NCBI RefSeq assembly: GCF_050916355.1
Contig: NZ_CP136946.1
Location: 3,732,558-3,796,557, forward strand
From: Jeongeupia wiesaeckerbachi
GTDB taxonomy: Bacteria > Pseudomonadota > Gammaproteobacteria > Burkholderiales > Chitinibacteraceae
Length of the DNA: 64,000 nt
Direction of reading: 5' to 3'
This document shows positions 23,695 through 32,278 of the stretch, one piece after another. The notes under the pieces were generated by a model. That model saw nothing but the letters and a program-made list of their open reading frames with translations, was not told the origin of the DNA and did no database searches. Position 1 is the first letter of the stretch, and each line of letters opens with the position of its first letter. The position numbers and the translations under genes are program-made.

Positions 23695-24269
23695 CAGGAT
23701 TAATGAAATAAGCCACTGCGCAGACAGAAAGCACGGAAGGTGCTTCCGGGTTTAGGGCGGCTCACGAAACCCGCTGAATCCGGTGCCGACAAGGCGAGCG
23801 AAACGTCGCAACGGGATTCCCTTCGTTCACCACTGCGCAAGGCGTACGGCCAGCAAATGCAAAACAGCCAGTCGAGCTGGTGCTCGCCTCGCTCATCACC
23901 ACAGCGTGCTCGTCATTGCTCGCAATTCGAGCACCACAGTGCTGAAACGAAAGGACGCCATCCACGTCGCCCCCCTCCCTCTGTCGTCACGGCAAGGCGA
24001 CAGGCTTTCGACGGGGAGCAGATGGCCACGCTGTTTCGAGGCAAAATCCTTCTTGATGATCGGCACCATGGTCAGCAGTCGACCTGACTATTCATTCGCA
24101 AAAATTTCTTCAAAATTGCATACGTGGTAGCATTTTCGGCCGTTGCTGCTATTTGGCACCTTCGAGTGCCCACAGTACGCAACACGCACGCCGGTGACGA
24201 CAATGCACACCGCCCTGTCTTGAGTGCCACCTGCGCTGCACCGATGAAACCTGCGAATGATTTGCGCAG

Positions 24270-24275
24270 GCCTTC
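24270..24275. repeat. Target-site duplication, left copy
   Basis: GCCTTC directly before the left prophage end; identical to 62789-62794 after the right end. Replicative transposition leaves such short direct repeats. Confidence 0.8.
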
Positions 24276-24320
24276 TGATGGGGTGCGAGATAAATCCCAG
24301 TACAGGGGTGAGATAAATAT
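24276..24320. other. Left prophage end with two transposase-site-like repeats
   Basis: The end begins TGATGGGG. Two near-identical units follow: GGGGTGCGAGATAAAT at 24280-24295 and GGGGTGAGATAAAT at 24305-24318. The first resembles the outward-facing motif at the right end (GCGATAAAT). Repeated end-type sites are expected for MuA-family transposases. Confidence 0.75.
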
Positions 24321-24391
24321 GGGAAGCGCTGGGACTCACTGGTAAAGGATGGAATCCTTCGTGCAAAGAGTTTGCAGCCAGTGAAACCCAG

Positions 24392-24730
24392 TCAACCTCC
24401 AGACAGAACCCAGTTGAGATAACGTTTTGCCACCTGAACTGCATCATCTGGGTTGGTGATGGCCGCTGATTCAAGGCACCTCATTCGCAACTCGACCAGC
24501 GCCTGACTATCGACTGCGCTACGAAAGAACTCATCAGCGATGCTTTCCATCTTGTTGGTCTTCAACTCTTGGCCAAAGCGATGCAAAGAGGACTTCGATA
24601 CGGTGTAGCCCTCATCTCGCAACCACTCGGATAGAAATACATAGTTGCCGTAGCCATTCTCTATAATCTTCTGTGCCAAGGTCTGCCTTAGATGTGCTGG
24701 CAACGTATAGATAACGGCAGTTCGCCCCAT
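24392..24730 (-). CDS. Gp27-like (DUF3486 N-terminal) phage protein at the left end
   Basis: The 112-residue protein matches the N-terminal DNA-binding-like part of the DUF3486/Gp27 small-terminase protein encoded at 40245: LP-x2-R start, Y-x2-L-x-E-x-L-x-D-x-GY, then SKSSLHRFGQ (SKSAIHRYGQ in the other). It lacks the long C-terminal helices needed for packaging. It is the last gene of the early operon, two bases upstream of the Mor-like gene's stop side, next to the left end. A regulatory role is an inference. Confidence 0.75.
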   Translation of the reverse strand: MGRTAVIYTLPAHLRQTLAQKIIENGYGNYVFLSEWLRDEGYTVSKSSLHRFGQELKTNKMESIADEFFRSAVDSQALVELRMRCLESAAITNPDDAVQVAKRYLNWVLSGG

Positions 24731-24733
24731 CCC

Positions 24734-25105
24734 TCAATCCTCGTCCTCTTCGTTCTCAAACAACCCGCCTTGGCGTCGTGCCATTTCCTCCGCACGAACA
24801 GCTTTGATGATCTTGTACACCCACTGCAGCGACACGCCGAACTCTCGGGCCAAATCACTCTGGTTGGTGCCATTGAACTTGTCATAGATGCTGCGATCGC
24901 GCTGGGACAGCTTATACGACAGACCCATCGGGAAGTAGATGTTCTGTCCGCCCCAATGACCCGCCATACGATCCGCGACCTCGCGGCCGAGCTGCTCAGC
25001 TCGTGCACCCTCGACGCCAGCCAACTCGACCAGCGCCGCGGCGGTATGCAGGGCCAAATCGACCAGCAGCTCCGGCCCCTTGCTCCTCATCTCGTTGCCT
25101 TTCAT
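24734..25105 (-). CDS. mor: Mor-family transcription activator
   Basis: Mor activates the middle promoter of phage Mu. This 123-residue protein ends with the Mor/C helix-turn-helix pattern NQSDLAREFGVSLQWVYKIIKAVRAEE, preceded by the family's DRSIYDKFNGTN stretch. The ATG at 25105 overlaps the stop of gemA (ATGA), which fixes the start. No separate C-type late activator was found, so this may be the only activator of the family in the prophage, and a candidate to control the three shared late elements. Confidence 0.88.
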   Translation of the reverse strand: MKGNEMRSKGPELLVDLALHTAAALVELAGVEGARAEQLGREVADRMAGHWGGQNIYFPMGLSYKLSQRDRSIYDKFNGTNQSDLAREFGVSLQWVYKIIKAVRAEEMARRQGGLFENEEDED

Positions 25106-25698
25106 GCGCAAGCCTCCCTGTGTGCTTGTTTGCGTTCATCCAGCCACTGTTTCACCGCGGCCAGGTTTGCCTTGGAGCGATCCGGCAAGCCGGTCACCTT
25201 GGCGCACAGCTTTGATACCGCCTCGAGCTGCTCGTACTGCAGTCCGCCAAAGCCGCAACGCTCGGCGATCGCCAGCGCATCGCGATCGCGCCACTTCTTC
25301 AGGCTCTCGATCATGGCCAGCGTCTGCTCACCGTTGAGCCACTGCAGCGCGTCGACGCGAGTGATGCGCTTGCAATAGGCCGCCAGCGCTGCCTCAGACG
25401 GATTGCCCACATAGCCGAGCTGGTGCAGCTCCAGCCAGAGGCCGCGCATCATGCGCGACTGGGCGTCTTCGGCCAGCGGCCGGCTTTGCGGTTTCTTCGG
25501 CTTCACCTTGAAGCCTTTTTTCTTCAGCGCCCCGACAACGCGGTCGAGCTGCGACTCGCTCAGGTTGCTGGTTGAACTGAGGCCGGTCTCGTTCTTCAGC
25601 ATCAACCGATAGGTCTCGTCGTCCATCGACAAATCGCGCTTGGCGACATGGATCAGCCGGATCAGGCGCTGACGGTTGCTGTACTTTTCTTGTGTCAT
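25102..25698 (-). CDS. gemA: GemA / Gp16-family (DUF1018) early regulatory protein
   Basis: GemA of Mu alters host gene expression and DNA topology. The 198-residue protein has the family's opening (RQRLIRLIHVAKRDLSMDDETYRLML), the KKGFKVKP stretch, and the C-terminal RITRVDALQWLNGEQTLAMIESLKKW pattern. It lies in the usual place beside the Mor gene and overlaps it by four bases. Confidence 0.9.
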   Translation of the reverse strand: MTQEKYSNRQRLIRLIHVAKRDLSMDDETYRLMLKNETGLSSTSNLSESQLDRVVGALKKKGFKVKPKKPQSRPLAEDAQSRMMRGLWLELHQLGYVGNPSEAALAAYCKRITRVDALQWLNGEQTLAMIESLKKWRDRDALAIAERCGFGGLQYEQLEAVSKLCAKVTGLPDRSKANLAAVKQWLDERKQAHREACA

Positions 25699-25763
25699 CG
25701 TGGGCTGCTCATCAGTACCGGACCACCACGCCCGGCAGACCGCCTTACGGCGGTTTCGCAGAA

Positions 25764-26051
25764 CTACGCCAGCGCGTCTTTCAGCACCTTGGCCGGAGTG
25801 AACTTGAGCGCCGATTTGGCCGGAATCTCGATCGACTCGCCGGTGCTTGGATTGCGCCCCATGCGGGCGTTGCGATGCTTCACGGCCAGCTTGCCCAGCT
25901 CAGGCAGCACGACTTCGCCACCGCCTTTGAGCGTCGCAGTTGACACGTCACCAAGCGCCTTGAGCGTGACTTCAACGGCTTTTTTGCTCAGGCCGGGGCA
26001 TTCGAGTTCGGCAATACGGTGGATCGCTTCCAGCAGTTCTTTCTTGGTCAT
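25764..26051 (-). CDS. HU-family DNA-binding protein
   Basis: The 95-residue protein has the HU/IHF fold pattern: helical N-terminus MTKKELLEAIHRIAELECPGLSKKAVE, then GGEVVLPELGKLAVKHRNARMGRNPSTGE with the conserved RxGRNP arm and IPAKSALKFTPAKVLKDAL. HU-like proteins bend DNA and would help transpososome assembly or repression. It overlaps the following upstream gene by four bases, within the early operon. Confidence 0.93.
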   Translation of the reverse strand: MTKKELLEAIHRIAELECPGLSKKAVEVTLKALGDVSTATLKGGGEVVLPELGKLAVKHRNARMGRNPSTGESIEIPAKSALKFTPAKVLKDALA

Positions 26052-26230
26052 GCGATTTCTCCTTGGTGGTTGGGTCGGGATTGCTTGGGTTCGTTATCGG
26101 GTCGGCTCAGGATGCTCATCGCGAGCAGTTGAGCCGGTGTAGGCAAGTGCGCCAGCGGTGGCTTGAAATTGCTGTACACGCTGATGCCACCAGAAGGCGT
26201 GTCTTCAATGACGACGGTGATCAGTGCCAT
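26048..26230 (-). CDS. Small early phage protein of unknown function
   Basis: The 60-residue product from the ATG at 26230 (ribosome site GGAGGTGCC directly upstream) has the sequence pattern IEDTPSGGISVYSNFKPP that I recognise from small Mu-like early proteins. No catalytic motif. It overlaps the HU gene by four bases. Confidence 0.65.
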   Translation of the reverse strand: MALITVVIEDTPSGGISVYSNFKPPLAHLPTPAQLLAMSILSRPDNEPKQSRPNHQGEIA

Positions 26231-26243
26231 GGCACCTCCGGTT

Positions 26244-26450
26244 TCAGCCCGCGCGGCTTTTTGCATCGCGCATCATTTGGGTCATGTCGTGGGCATAAGG
26301 GCCAGAGATCAAGGCGATGGCAACGGTACGACCGTTCTTCAGCTCCATCTCCACCATCTCAAGCTGATTTCCTTCGGCCTCCTCGGCCTCTTTGAACAGG
26401 TCCACGACGGTGGTCATGCCCCACTCAAACAGATTGGTCAGCTTGGCCAT
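26244..26450 (-). CDS. Small early phage protein of unknown function
   Basis: A 68-residue product starting at 26450 (MAKLTNLFEWG), acidic in the middle (KEAEEAEGNQLEMVEMEL). The upstream in-frame sequence lies inside the DUF3164 gene and is not part of it. It sits between DUF3164 and the next small gene in the early operon. Function unknown. Confidence 0.6.
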   Translation of the reverse strand: MAKLTNLFEWGMTTVVDLFKEAEEAEGNQLEMVEMELKNGRTVAIALISGPYAHDMTQMMRDAKSRAG

Positions 26451-26451
26451 C

Positions 26452-27063
26452 TCACACCCCCGCCAAATCAAGCCGGACGGCTTCGAACTTGCCGGTGCCA
26501 GCATTGCGACGCTCAATCCGCACGTAGGCTTTCGAGCACTGGACGCGCAACGAGTCGGACAGCGCCCGCATGGCGCGCTGCCACTTTTCATCGACGATAT
26601 CGAGGCGTCGCAGACCCAGCACGCGGCCTGTCGAGATGTTGCCAGCCTTGTCGGTCTGGAACGCATCGGCAATCAGCGCCTTCACTTCCGGCCGGGCGTC
26701 CTCGGTCCATTGGTGCACGCACTCGTCGATCAGTGTTTTGGCCGCGAGCAACCCTTCGTCGAAGGCCAGCGTATCGCTGATGGCGCGCACCACGCGGGTA
26801 TTGCCATCGAAACTGGTCAGCGCCACGTTGCCTTTCTCGCCGCCCACGTCGGCGCCGTATCGCTCGGCCGACATCGCGACGAATGCCTCGATGTCCGCAA
26901 ACAACTCGGCTTTGAAGCGAGCCAGCTCATCCTGGATCGCCATCGCCTTGGCGTAGGTCTCGGCGACGAACTCGTCTCGCGACAAATCGATCGGCTTGAT
27001 GATGTCGACCGGCACCAGACGGCCTTTGCCATCCTTCATGTATCCCTCGGGGATCGCGTTCAT
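26452..27063 (-). CDS. DUF3164-family early phage protein
   Basis: The 203-residue protein has the DUF3164 pattern seen in Mu-like early regions: an N-terminal YMKDGKGRLVPVDIIKPIDLSRDEFV stretch and a C-terminal RRLDIVDEKWQRAMRALSDSLRV stretch. It may be a DNA-associated accessory factor but no function is established. It overlaps its upstream neighbour by four bases. Confidence 0.85.
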   Translation of the reverse strand: MNAIPEGYMKDGKGRLVPVDIIKPIDLSRDEFVAETYAKAMAIQDELARFKAELFADIEAFVAMSAERYGADVGGEKGNVALTSFDGNTRVVRAISDTLAFDEGLLAAKTLIDECVHQWTEDARPEVKALIADAFQTDKAGNISTGRVLGLRRLDIVDEKWQRAMRALSDSLRVQCSKAYVRIERRNAGTGKFEAVRLDLAGV

Positions 27064-27377
27064 TGCGTGTTCCTCAATCCAATCTGTTGTTTCAATTTCG
27101 CCAGCGCAGTCCTGTTCTTCTGCAGGCGCTCTGGCGTGAAAAATTTGTCGTTGCCCGGCTCCGCCTTGGCAGACCTCGGTGGCTCGGGCACCGGCGTTTC
27201 AAGCGGGCGAGATACTCGCTGCTCCGGCCTGCCGGCCTGTGCCGCCTGGTAGTCGTCCCACACCGCCCGGCGTGCCTTCTGTCGATCCATGCCAGCACGC
27301 ACCAGGCGCTCCGCTTCGTCGGCCAACTGTTGCTTCGTCTCCGTATCCAGTTCGATCGCCACATGCGTCCCAGTCAT
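27060..27377 (-). CDS. Hypothetical early phage protein
   Basis: A 105-residue, highly charged protein with an N-terminal helical half (ELDTETKQQLADEAERLVRAGMDRQKARRAVW), a proline-rich linker and a basic C-terminal helix. No family recognised. It is joined to both neighbours by four-base overlaps, which supports it being a real gene of the early operon. Confidence 0.65.
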   Translation of the reverse strand: MTGTHVAIELDTETKQQLADEAERLVRAGMDRQKARRAVWDDYQAAQAGRPEQRVSRPLETPVPEPPRSAKAEPGNDKFFTPERLQKNRTALAKLKQQIGLRNTQ

Positions 27378-27673
27378 ACTGCGTGCACCTGCTCGCGTTG
27401 CTCCTGGTAGGTCACGCGCACCTGGTCGATGGTCAGGTGCACGGTGTCGACCTCCGGCGTGCGTGCAATCCAGAGCGATTTCGCTGCCCGGCGTGCCGCG
27501 CCTGCAGTAGCCGGGTCGACGTGAATCGTCAGGTGGCGATCAAACTCGATGCGCAGCACGCGGACGCCCAAGGTGCGCAGCTTGCGGATGACGCGGTTTT
27601 GCAGGTTCAGGCGGGTCTGCGTCGTCGGCGTCAGTACGCGAGGCAGCCAGTGGATCGTCGTTGCGTTCAGCAT
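27374..27673 (-). CDS. Hypothetical early phage protein
   Basis: A 99-residue basic protein (TQTRLNLQNRVIRKLRTLGVRVLRIEFDRHLTIHV) with no recognised domain. The start overlaps the upstream gene's end by seven bases and the end overlaps the next gene by four. Small basic proteins are common here in Mu-like early operons. Confidence 0.65.
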   Translation of the reverse strand: MLNATTIHWLPRVLTPTTQTRLNLQNRVIRKLRTLGVRVLRIEFDRHLTIHVDPATAGAARRAAKSLWIARTPEVDTVHLTIDQVRVTYQEQREQVHAV

Positions 27674-27969
27674 GGATTCACCTCCGATTCGTACCAGCAG
27701 ACCGGGCAGCCGTTGATTTCGACCTGCATGCGCACGCGCGGGCCGCAGTCGTCGTGGACACGCTCGCTGACCTCGGCACTAAATCGGCGCTTGAGCTGCT
27801 CGATCCTGGGCGTGGTCTTGATCAGCACATAGGGCTGCACACTCTGTGATGCGTTTTGCAGTACCGGCAGGAAGCCGTGTGCGATCAGCCAGTCGATCGC
27901 AGCGAGGCAGCGCTCGGTGTCGTCGCGCAAGCGCTTGGCCTGCACCAGGGCGTGTTCATACAGGCCCAT
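27667..27969 (-). CDS. Hypothetical early phage protein
   Basis: A 100-residue protein with a CPVCWYE motif near the C-terminus, which could bind metal only if paired with other residues; a single CxxC is not enough to claim a zinc finger. No family recognised. It follows the MuB-type gene by three bases. Confidence 0.65.
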   Translation of the reverse strand: MGLYEHALVQAKRLRDDTERCLAAIDWLIAHGFLPVLQNASQSVQPYVLIKTTPRIEQLKRRFSAEVSERVHDDCGPRVRMQVEINGCPVCWYESEVNPC

Positions 27970-27972
27970 CGC

Positions 27973-29157
27973 TCACACCTCCGCAACGACGTCGGCGGTG
28001 ACCCGTGGGACACCGAATTCGGCAGCCGCGTTCAGCGCCGCGGTCAGCACGTTGTGCACGGCCAGCGGGTACAGCACCGAGTAGGCCGTCTGGCCGCGCT
28101 TGTCCTGGCCGGACAGTTTTGCGGTCAGCGCCTTCAACGCGGCGTCATCCACCACCTCGTCGAGCGCTCGGCCGGCGCGCTCGAAACGTGCGGCCAGGTA
28201 GGGTTTCAGATGCTCGCCCAGCGGTTGCAGTGTCACCATCTCGCAGCGCTGGACCACCTCGCGCACGTGCGGATTACGCTCGTCCAGCTTCATCGCCAGT
28301 TCGGACTGGCCGATCAATACGATGCCGAGCAGTTTCTTAAAGCCATCCTCCAGTTCAAAAAACCGCTTCAGGTGTTTCAGCGTCGGGATCGGCAGGCTGT
28401 GTGCCTCTTCAATGATCAGCACGTGACTGTGGCCCGCGCGGGCCGAATCGCGCAGCACATTGAAGACCTGATTGAAACGCGCCTCCGGACTCGATTTGGG
28501 AGCCACCAGCGGTGCCACGGCCGCCATGATCGACTCGGCAATGTGGTTGCTCTTGAGCGTCTTGCCCTTGATGTCGTTGTCCTCCATCCCAAGCACATGC
28601 GGCTGGATCACGATGACCGGCAAGTCCTGGGACTGGGTGCGGGTGATCAGGTCTTTGCGCAGCGTCGACTTGCCCGCGCCTGACTCGCCGACGATGGCCA
28701 TAAAGCCGCCGTGGCGAGCGATTTGGAACATCGACTCTCGCACATACCGCACATCGGCGGAGGCATAGACCTCGTCGCTACCGCGCACATCGTCGAACGG
28801 ATCGCGAGTCAGGCCGAAATGGCGGCGGGTTTGTGGTTGCAGGACTTGCTTTCGCAGTAACATCGGGGCCTCCGGTTCTTGGTCGATTGCTGCTTCTTGG
28901 GGCTGGGGATCGGATGCCGGCACGTTGGCGCGTGCCGGTGTCCACTCTTCAAATGCGTCTTGCAAATCAGTCGCCATGAGGCCGGCCTCACGCAAGTACG
29001 CCAGGATCGAATCGGCCAATGCGTCGCGATCCAGTGACTTGGGCCAGTGACCGTGATTGACCAGTTGTGCCACGGTGGCGGCGCTGAGCTTGAGGTGCGC
29101 GGCCAGTTCGGTTTGCCTGCGGCCGGCTTGGGTCAACAGCTGTTTGAGCTTGAGCAT
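27973..29157 (-). CDS. MuB-type AAA+ ATPase, transposition target selector
   Basis: This ATPase binds target DNA and recruits the transposase. The 394-residue protein starts with a lambda-repressor-like HTH (about 1-60; TELAAHLKLSAATVAQLVNHG), followed by a linker and an ATPase core with Walker A GESGAGKST at 157-165 and Walker B VLIIEEAH at 246-253. The form is like TnsC/ExeA-type MuB proteins of BcepMu-like phages. It lies nine bases downstream of the transposase gene. Confidence 0.93.
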   Translation of the reverse strand: MLKLKQLLTQAGRRQTELAAHLKLSAATVAQLVNHGHWPKSLDRDALADSILAYLREAGLMATDLQDAFEEWTPARANVPASDPQPQEAAIDQEPEAPMLLRKQVLQPQTRRHFGLTRDPFDDVRGSDEVYASADVRYVRESMFQIARHGGFMAIVGESGAGKSTLRKDLITRTQSQDLPVIVIQPHVLGMEDNDIKGKTLKSNHIAESIMAAVAPLVAPKSSPEARFNQVFNVLRDSARAGHSHVLIIEEAHSLPIPTLKHLKRFFELEDGFKKLLGIVLIGQSELAMKLDERNPHVREVVQRCEMVTLQPLGEHLKPYLAARFERAGRALDEVVDDAALKALTAKLSGQDKRGQTAYSVLYPLAVHNVLTAALNAAAEFGVPRVTADVVAEV

Positions 29158-29166
29158 GTCCTTCTC

Positions 29167-30936
29167 CTAAGCGGCCGAGCGCACGATGCTCAGTGCCGGG
29201 CGGCGCATGGCCTGTTCGATGTCGTCGAGCGCGTCTTCCTGCGCACCCTGCGGGTATTGCTTTTCCAGCCAGGCGTAGCTTTCGGTCGTCCAGGCATCGC
29301 CTAGGCGCGGCTTCAGCAGCTTGGCCAGCTCGAACACGTTGAGCGGCGGCAGCTCGACCTTCGGCGGTGTCAGCCCGTGCTCGGTGCCACGGCGCGGCAG
29401 GTAGGTCGGCAGCTGCGCATCCTCGACGTGCTTGTAGGGATTGAACCGGCCACCGAACGGCAGCGCCTTGGCTTTGCGCGCCGCTTCGGCTTCGGCGGGC
29501 GTAGTAGCCCCGGTGGCGAGCTGCTCGACTTCCTTGGCCGCAAGCTGCGCCGGCGTGTCTGCGTGGGCGCGATAGCTCTGGCCGATGACCGCTGCGCTCT
29601 CAGCAAAGCCGAATTCCGACTTGATGACCTCGGGCACGACATGGAACACCTCGTGACCATCCGCGTTGGTCAACACGACCTGGGCGGCGTCGCTGCGCCA
29701 CGGGTTGCGGGTAACCATCAGCTTTTCGCCGACCATCACGCCCGGCACGGTCGACACGTCGTATTCGCGCCCTTGGAACGAAACGCGCAGCTTCGGCGTG
29801 ACCTTGCGGCTTTCGGGCGAGGCAACCGCCAGTTCCCGACAAACCTCGATCGACGGCGCCTTGATCAGCTGGCTGGCCAGAATCGTCATCCAGACCTGAT
29901 TGCGCGTCTTTCCGTGGCGGCGGTGTTTCTCGGTCGTGTTGAACATGGCTCGCCACTCCCTTGCCAGTGCGTTCAACTCCGCCAGATTGGCGACACGGCG
30001 AAACTTCAGGCCCGGCTCGAACTTGCGCTCGATGATGTCGCGGGCCTTTTCCACCTGGCCGGTGGCGCGCGCGTTGCCGACCTTGTGCACGATCAGCTCG
30101 ATACCCAGCGCCTTGCACAGGTTGCGGGTCATCGCCGCCGTGTTGGCCGAGCCGGCGTCCAGCATCAGGATGCGCGGTACACCATGCAGCAGGTCGGCAC
30201 CCAAGCGCGCCTGCATTGCATTGATCAGCACCGAGCACAGGTTCTCGCCACTTTCAGCGCCCATCACGTACTCGACGTAAATCCAGCCGCTCGCATGATC
30301 GGTGATCTCGTAAGACCAAACCCGGTCCGCGGCGATGCGTGCCACGTTCTTCGGCTTGTTCTTGTAGAACTGATCGTGCGCCATGATCTGCAGGCCGGTG
30401 TCGCGAACCTTGATCGACGCCGACGGCATCAAGTAATAGAGCACGCACAGGCTGGCATCGATCTGCCAGACGTGATTCGGGTGCAGGCTAGCCAGTTCGG
30501 TCACCGGCGCCGGGGCAGACAGCTGATCCGGGTGCAAGCCATAACCGCGCAGCGCCCGGCTGATGGTGCTTTCCGACAGCGGTCGAACTTCACCGGTATC
30601 TTGGTCGATGAACTCGGCGCGAATCATCTCGTTCGCGCGTAGCGCATCAATCGCATCGCCAATGGCATACAGGCGCTTGCCGTTCTTGCGGGTGGACTCC
30701 ATCAGCAGCGTCGAGATCGTCACCGCCTCGTCACGCGTCAGACTGGTTTCGCCGGCATCGGCGCGGCGCTTGCGTGGTGCGCGCACCGTCAGTTCGGCCA
30801 GCTTCTTGTGCAGCGTGGCCAGGCTGATGCCGAGTTCGGCGCAGGCCGCCCGGTAAATGGCGGTCTTCCGGCCGTGCCCCGCGGTAGCGGCGGCACGGGC
30901 CACCGCGTACAACCGTTCATTGAGCGCGGCACTCAT
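29167..30936 (-). CDS. MuA-type DDE transposase
   Basis: This enzyme cuts and joins the phage ends during integration and replication. The 589-residue protein has N-terminal HTH regions (about 1-140), and an integrase core with D160 (VWQIDAS), D260 (LMLDAGSA) and E296 (ATGQVEKARD), giving the D-x35-E spacing of retroviral-type integrases. A beta-barrel Mu C-terminal domain follows (LRVSFQGREYDVSTVPGVMVGEKL). The C-terminal tail should contact the ATPase encoded next. Confidence 0.95.
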   Translation of the reverse strand: MSAALNERLYAVARAAATAGHGRKTAIYRAACAELGISLATLHKKLAELTVRAPRKRRADAGETSLTRDEAVTISTLLMESTRKNGKRLYAIGDAIDALRANEMIRAEFIDQDTGEVRPLSESTISRALRGYGLHPDQLSAPAPVTELASLHPNHVWQIDASLCVLYYLMPSASIKVRDTGLQIMAHDQFYKNKPKNVARIAADRVWSYEITDHASGWIYVEYVMGAESGENLCSVLINAMQARLGADLLHGVPRILMLDAGSANTAAMTRNLCKALGIELIVHKVGNARATGQVEKARDIIERKFEPGLKFRRVANLAELNALAREWRAMFNTTEKHRRHGKTRNQVWMTILASQLIKAPSIEVCRELAVASPESRKVTPKLRVSFQGREYDVSTVPGVMVGEKLMVTRNPWRSDAAQVVLTNADGHEVFHVVPEVIKSEFGFAESAAVIGQSYRAHADTPAQLAAKEVEQLATGATTPAEAEAARKAKALPFGGRFNPYKHVEDAQLPTYLPRRGTEHGLTPPKVELPPLNVFELAKLLKPRLGDAWTTESYAWLEKQYPQGAQEDALDDIEQAMRRPALSIVRSAA

Positions 30937-30937
30937 C

Positions 30938-31951
30938 TCAGGCCCCTTGCGCGGTGCCGGCGACCGGCAAGCCGTTGGCGTCGAAGCTCATGCCCATCGA
31001 CTGACCTGCTTGGCGAATGGCAGCCAGCGCCTCTTCTTCCGCGCCTTCGCGCAGCCACGCCGGCGTGGCGTCGCCGCTGGGCGCATCGGCGATATCAAAC
31101 TCGCCGCGCAGCTGGTTCAACGCGAACTGCAGCTGTGCCACCAAACCGGCCATGAAGTCGGCGTGCGCGCTGCCGTGATCGGTACTGTGCTGCTGCAAGG
31201 CATCGAACGCCGGCTTGAGCGCGCGTAGCTCGGTTTCCGCCCGGGACATCATGGCCGTCGCTTCGGTGCGAATCTGTTCACCGATCTCGGCCGGGCTCAG
31301 CGCCTGCACCTGCCGCGTGGTACGCACCAGCTTCTCGTCGAGCTCGTCGATCTTGCTGTTGCGCGCTTCAAGCACGCGGTCTTTGTCAGTCAGGCTGTCG
31401 CGGGCCTCGCGCAGTTTGGCGCGCAGCTCCTTCACGCTCATGGTGGCGACGTCGTCGAGCGTGAGCTCGCCGGTCGATCCGGTGAGTTCGAGTTCCTCGA
31501 TCTGCTCGTCGTCGAGCACCAGCATTTCGAACAGCTTGGATTGATTGCCGATAGCCTTCGTCAAAAGCTGCGACGTCGCAGCTTTTGAAAACTTCATCGC
31601 CGCCTGCATGAATCGAATAGCGACGGTATGTTCAATACCCAATACCTCCAATCTGGCAGTGAACTGCCCGTGCTCGCAAGCGGCCTTGAGCACGGCCAGC
31701 CCTCGGCCCACTTCCAGGCAGGCTTCGACGCTGCGGCGCATATTGGCGGCGATATCGCGCTGGATCAGATCGGGGTCGATGCAATCGGCGGGCAACTGGT
31801 AACCCAGCTGCACCGCAACGGCACGGACGCGGCTGTCCTGTTGATCCATTGCCTCACGGACAACGATTTCCCTGGCGGTGTCGTCCGGCAGCGTACCGCC
31901 GATGAAATCGGGGCCGACTGCCTCTACGATGGTGAGCGGTTTGCGAGCCAT
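30938..31951 (-). CDS. DUF3102-like early phage protein with coiled coil
   Basis: The 337-residue protein has an N-terminal region of DUF3102 type (CLEVGRGLAVLKAACEHGQFTARLEVLGIEHTVAIRFMQAAMKF), then a long charged coiled coil (about 165-230). Such proteins commonly precede the transposase gene in BcepMu-like phages; their role is not established. The end is two bases from the transposase start. Confidence 0.75.
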   Translation of the reverse strand: MARKPLTIVEAVGPDFIGGTLPDDTAREIVVREAMDQQDSRVRAVAVQLGYQLPADCIDPDLIQRDIAANMRRSVEACLEVGRGLAVLKAACEHGQFTARLEVLGIEHTVAIRFMQAAMKFSKAATSQLLTKAIGNQSKLFEMLVLDDEQIEELELTGSTGELTLDDVATMSVKELRAKLREARDSLTDKDRVLEARNSKIDELDEKLVRTTRQVQALSPAEIGEQIRTEATAMMSRAETELRALKPAFDALQQHSTDHGSAHADFMAGLVAQLQFALNQLRGEFDIADAPSGDATPAWLREGAEEEALAAIRQAGQSMGMSFDANGLPVAGTAQGA

Positions 31952-31963
31952 GGGCTTTTCCTC

Positions 31964-32278
31964 TTAGCGGGGTTGGCGCGTATAGCGCTGGGTGAATTCA
32001 TCAACGGCAGCCTTCAGGCGCCGCATTTCTTCCTGATGGGCGCAGGCAAGCTGCACCAGCTTGGGCGTCAGTCGCCAGCAGTCCTCGCGGCCCGGTACGC
32101 GCTCGGCCAAACCTTCCTCGGCCAGCACCTGCAGATCGCGCAGCGCCATCGGCGAACTGACCTGCAAGGCATCGGCCACCTGTTTCAGGCGCAGCCCCTC
32201 AAAGCTGTGGCCCTGCAGCACCCACACCAAACGAAAGGCGCGGCGGACCGATTGCGCCGGCTTGCTGGTTTCGCTCAT
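31964..32278 (-). CDS. IclR-type winged-helix DNA-binding protein
   Basis: The 104-residue protein resembles the isolated winged-helix part of IclR regulators: RRAFRLVWVLQGHSFEGLRLKQVADALQVSSPMALRDLQVLAEEGLAERV. There is no ligand-binding domain. Its ATG overlaps the upstream stop (ATGA). It is likely an early regulator; the target is unknown. Confidence 0.75.
   Translation of the reverse strand: MSETSKPAQSVRRAFRLVWVLQGHSFEGLRLKQVADALQVSSPMALRDLQVLAEEGLAERVPGREDCWRLTPKLVQLACAHQEEMRRLKAAVDEFTQRYTRQPR

Larger units (their letters stand above)
23487..24275. other. Unassigned sequence between flp and the prophage
   Basis: These 789 bases hold no gene I can support. Apart from the palindrome at 23667 there is a lower-GC stretch at about 24080-24150 near the prophage. 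In the uninterrupted chromosome this sequence would be the upstream region of the LysR gene now at 62809, so its promoter is probably here. Short open frames on both strands lack ribosome sites and protein-like composition. Confidence 0.5.

Noticed and set aside
23762..24130. Short open frames on both strands before the prophage
   Set aside because: No start signals, low-complexity composition, mutually overlapping; left as unassigned sequence.
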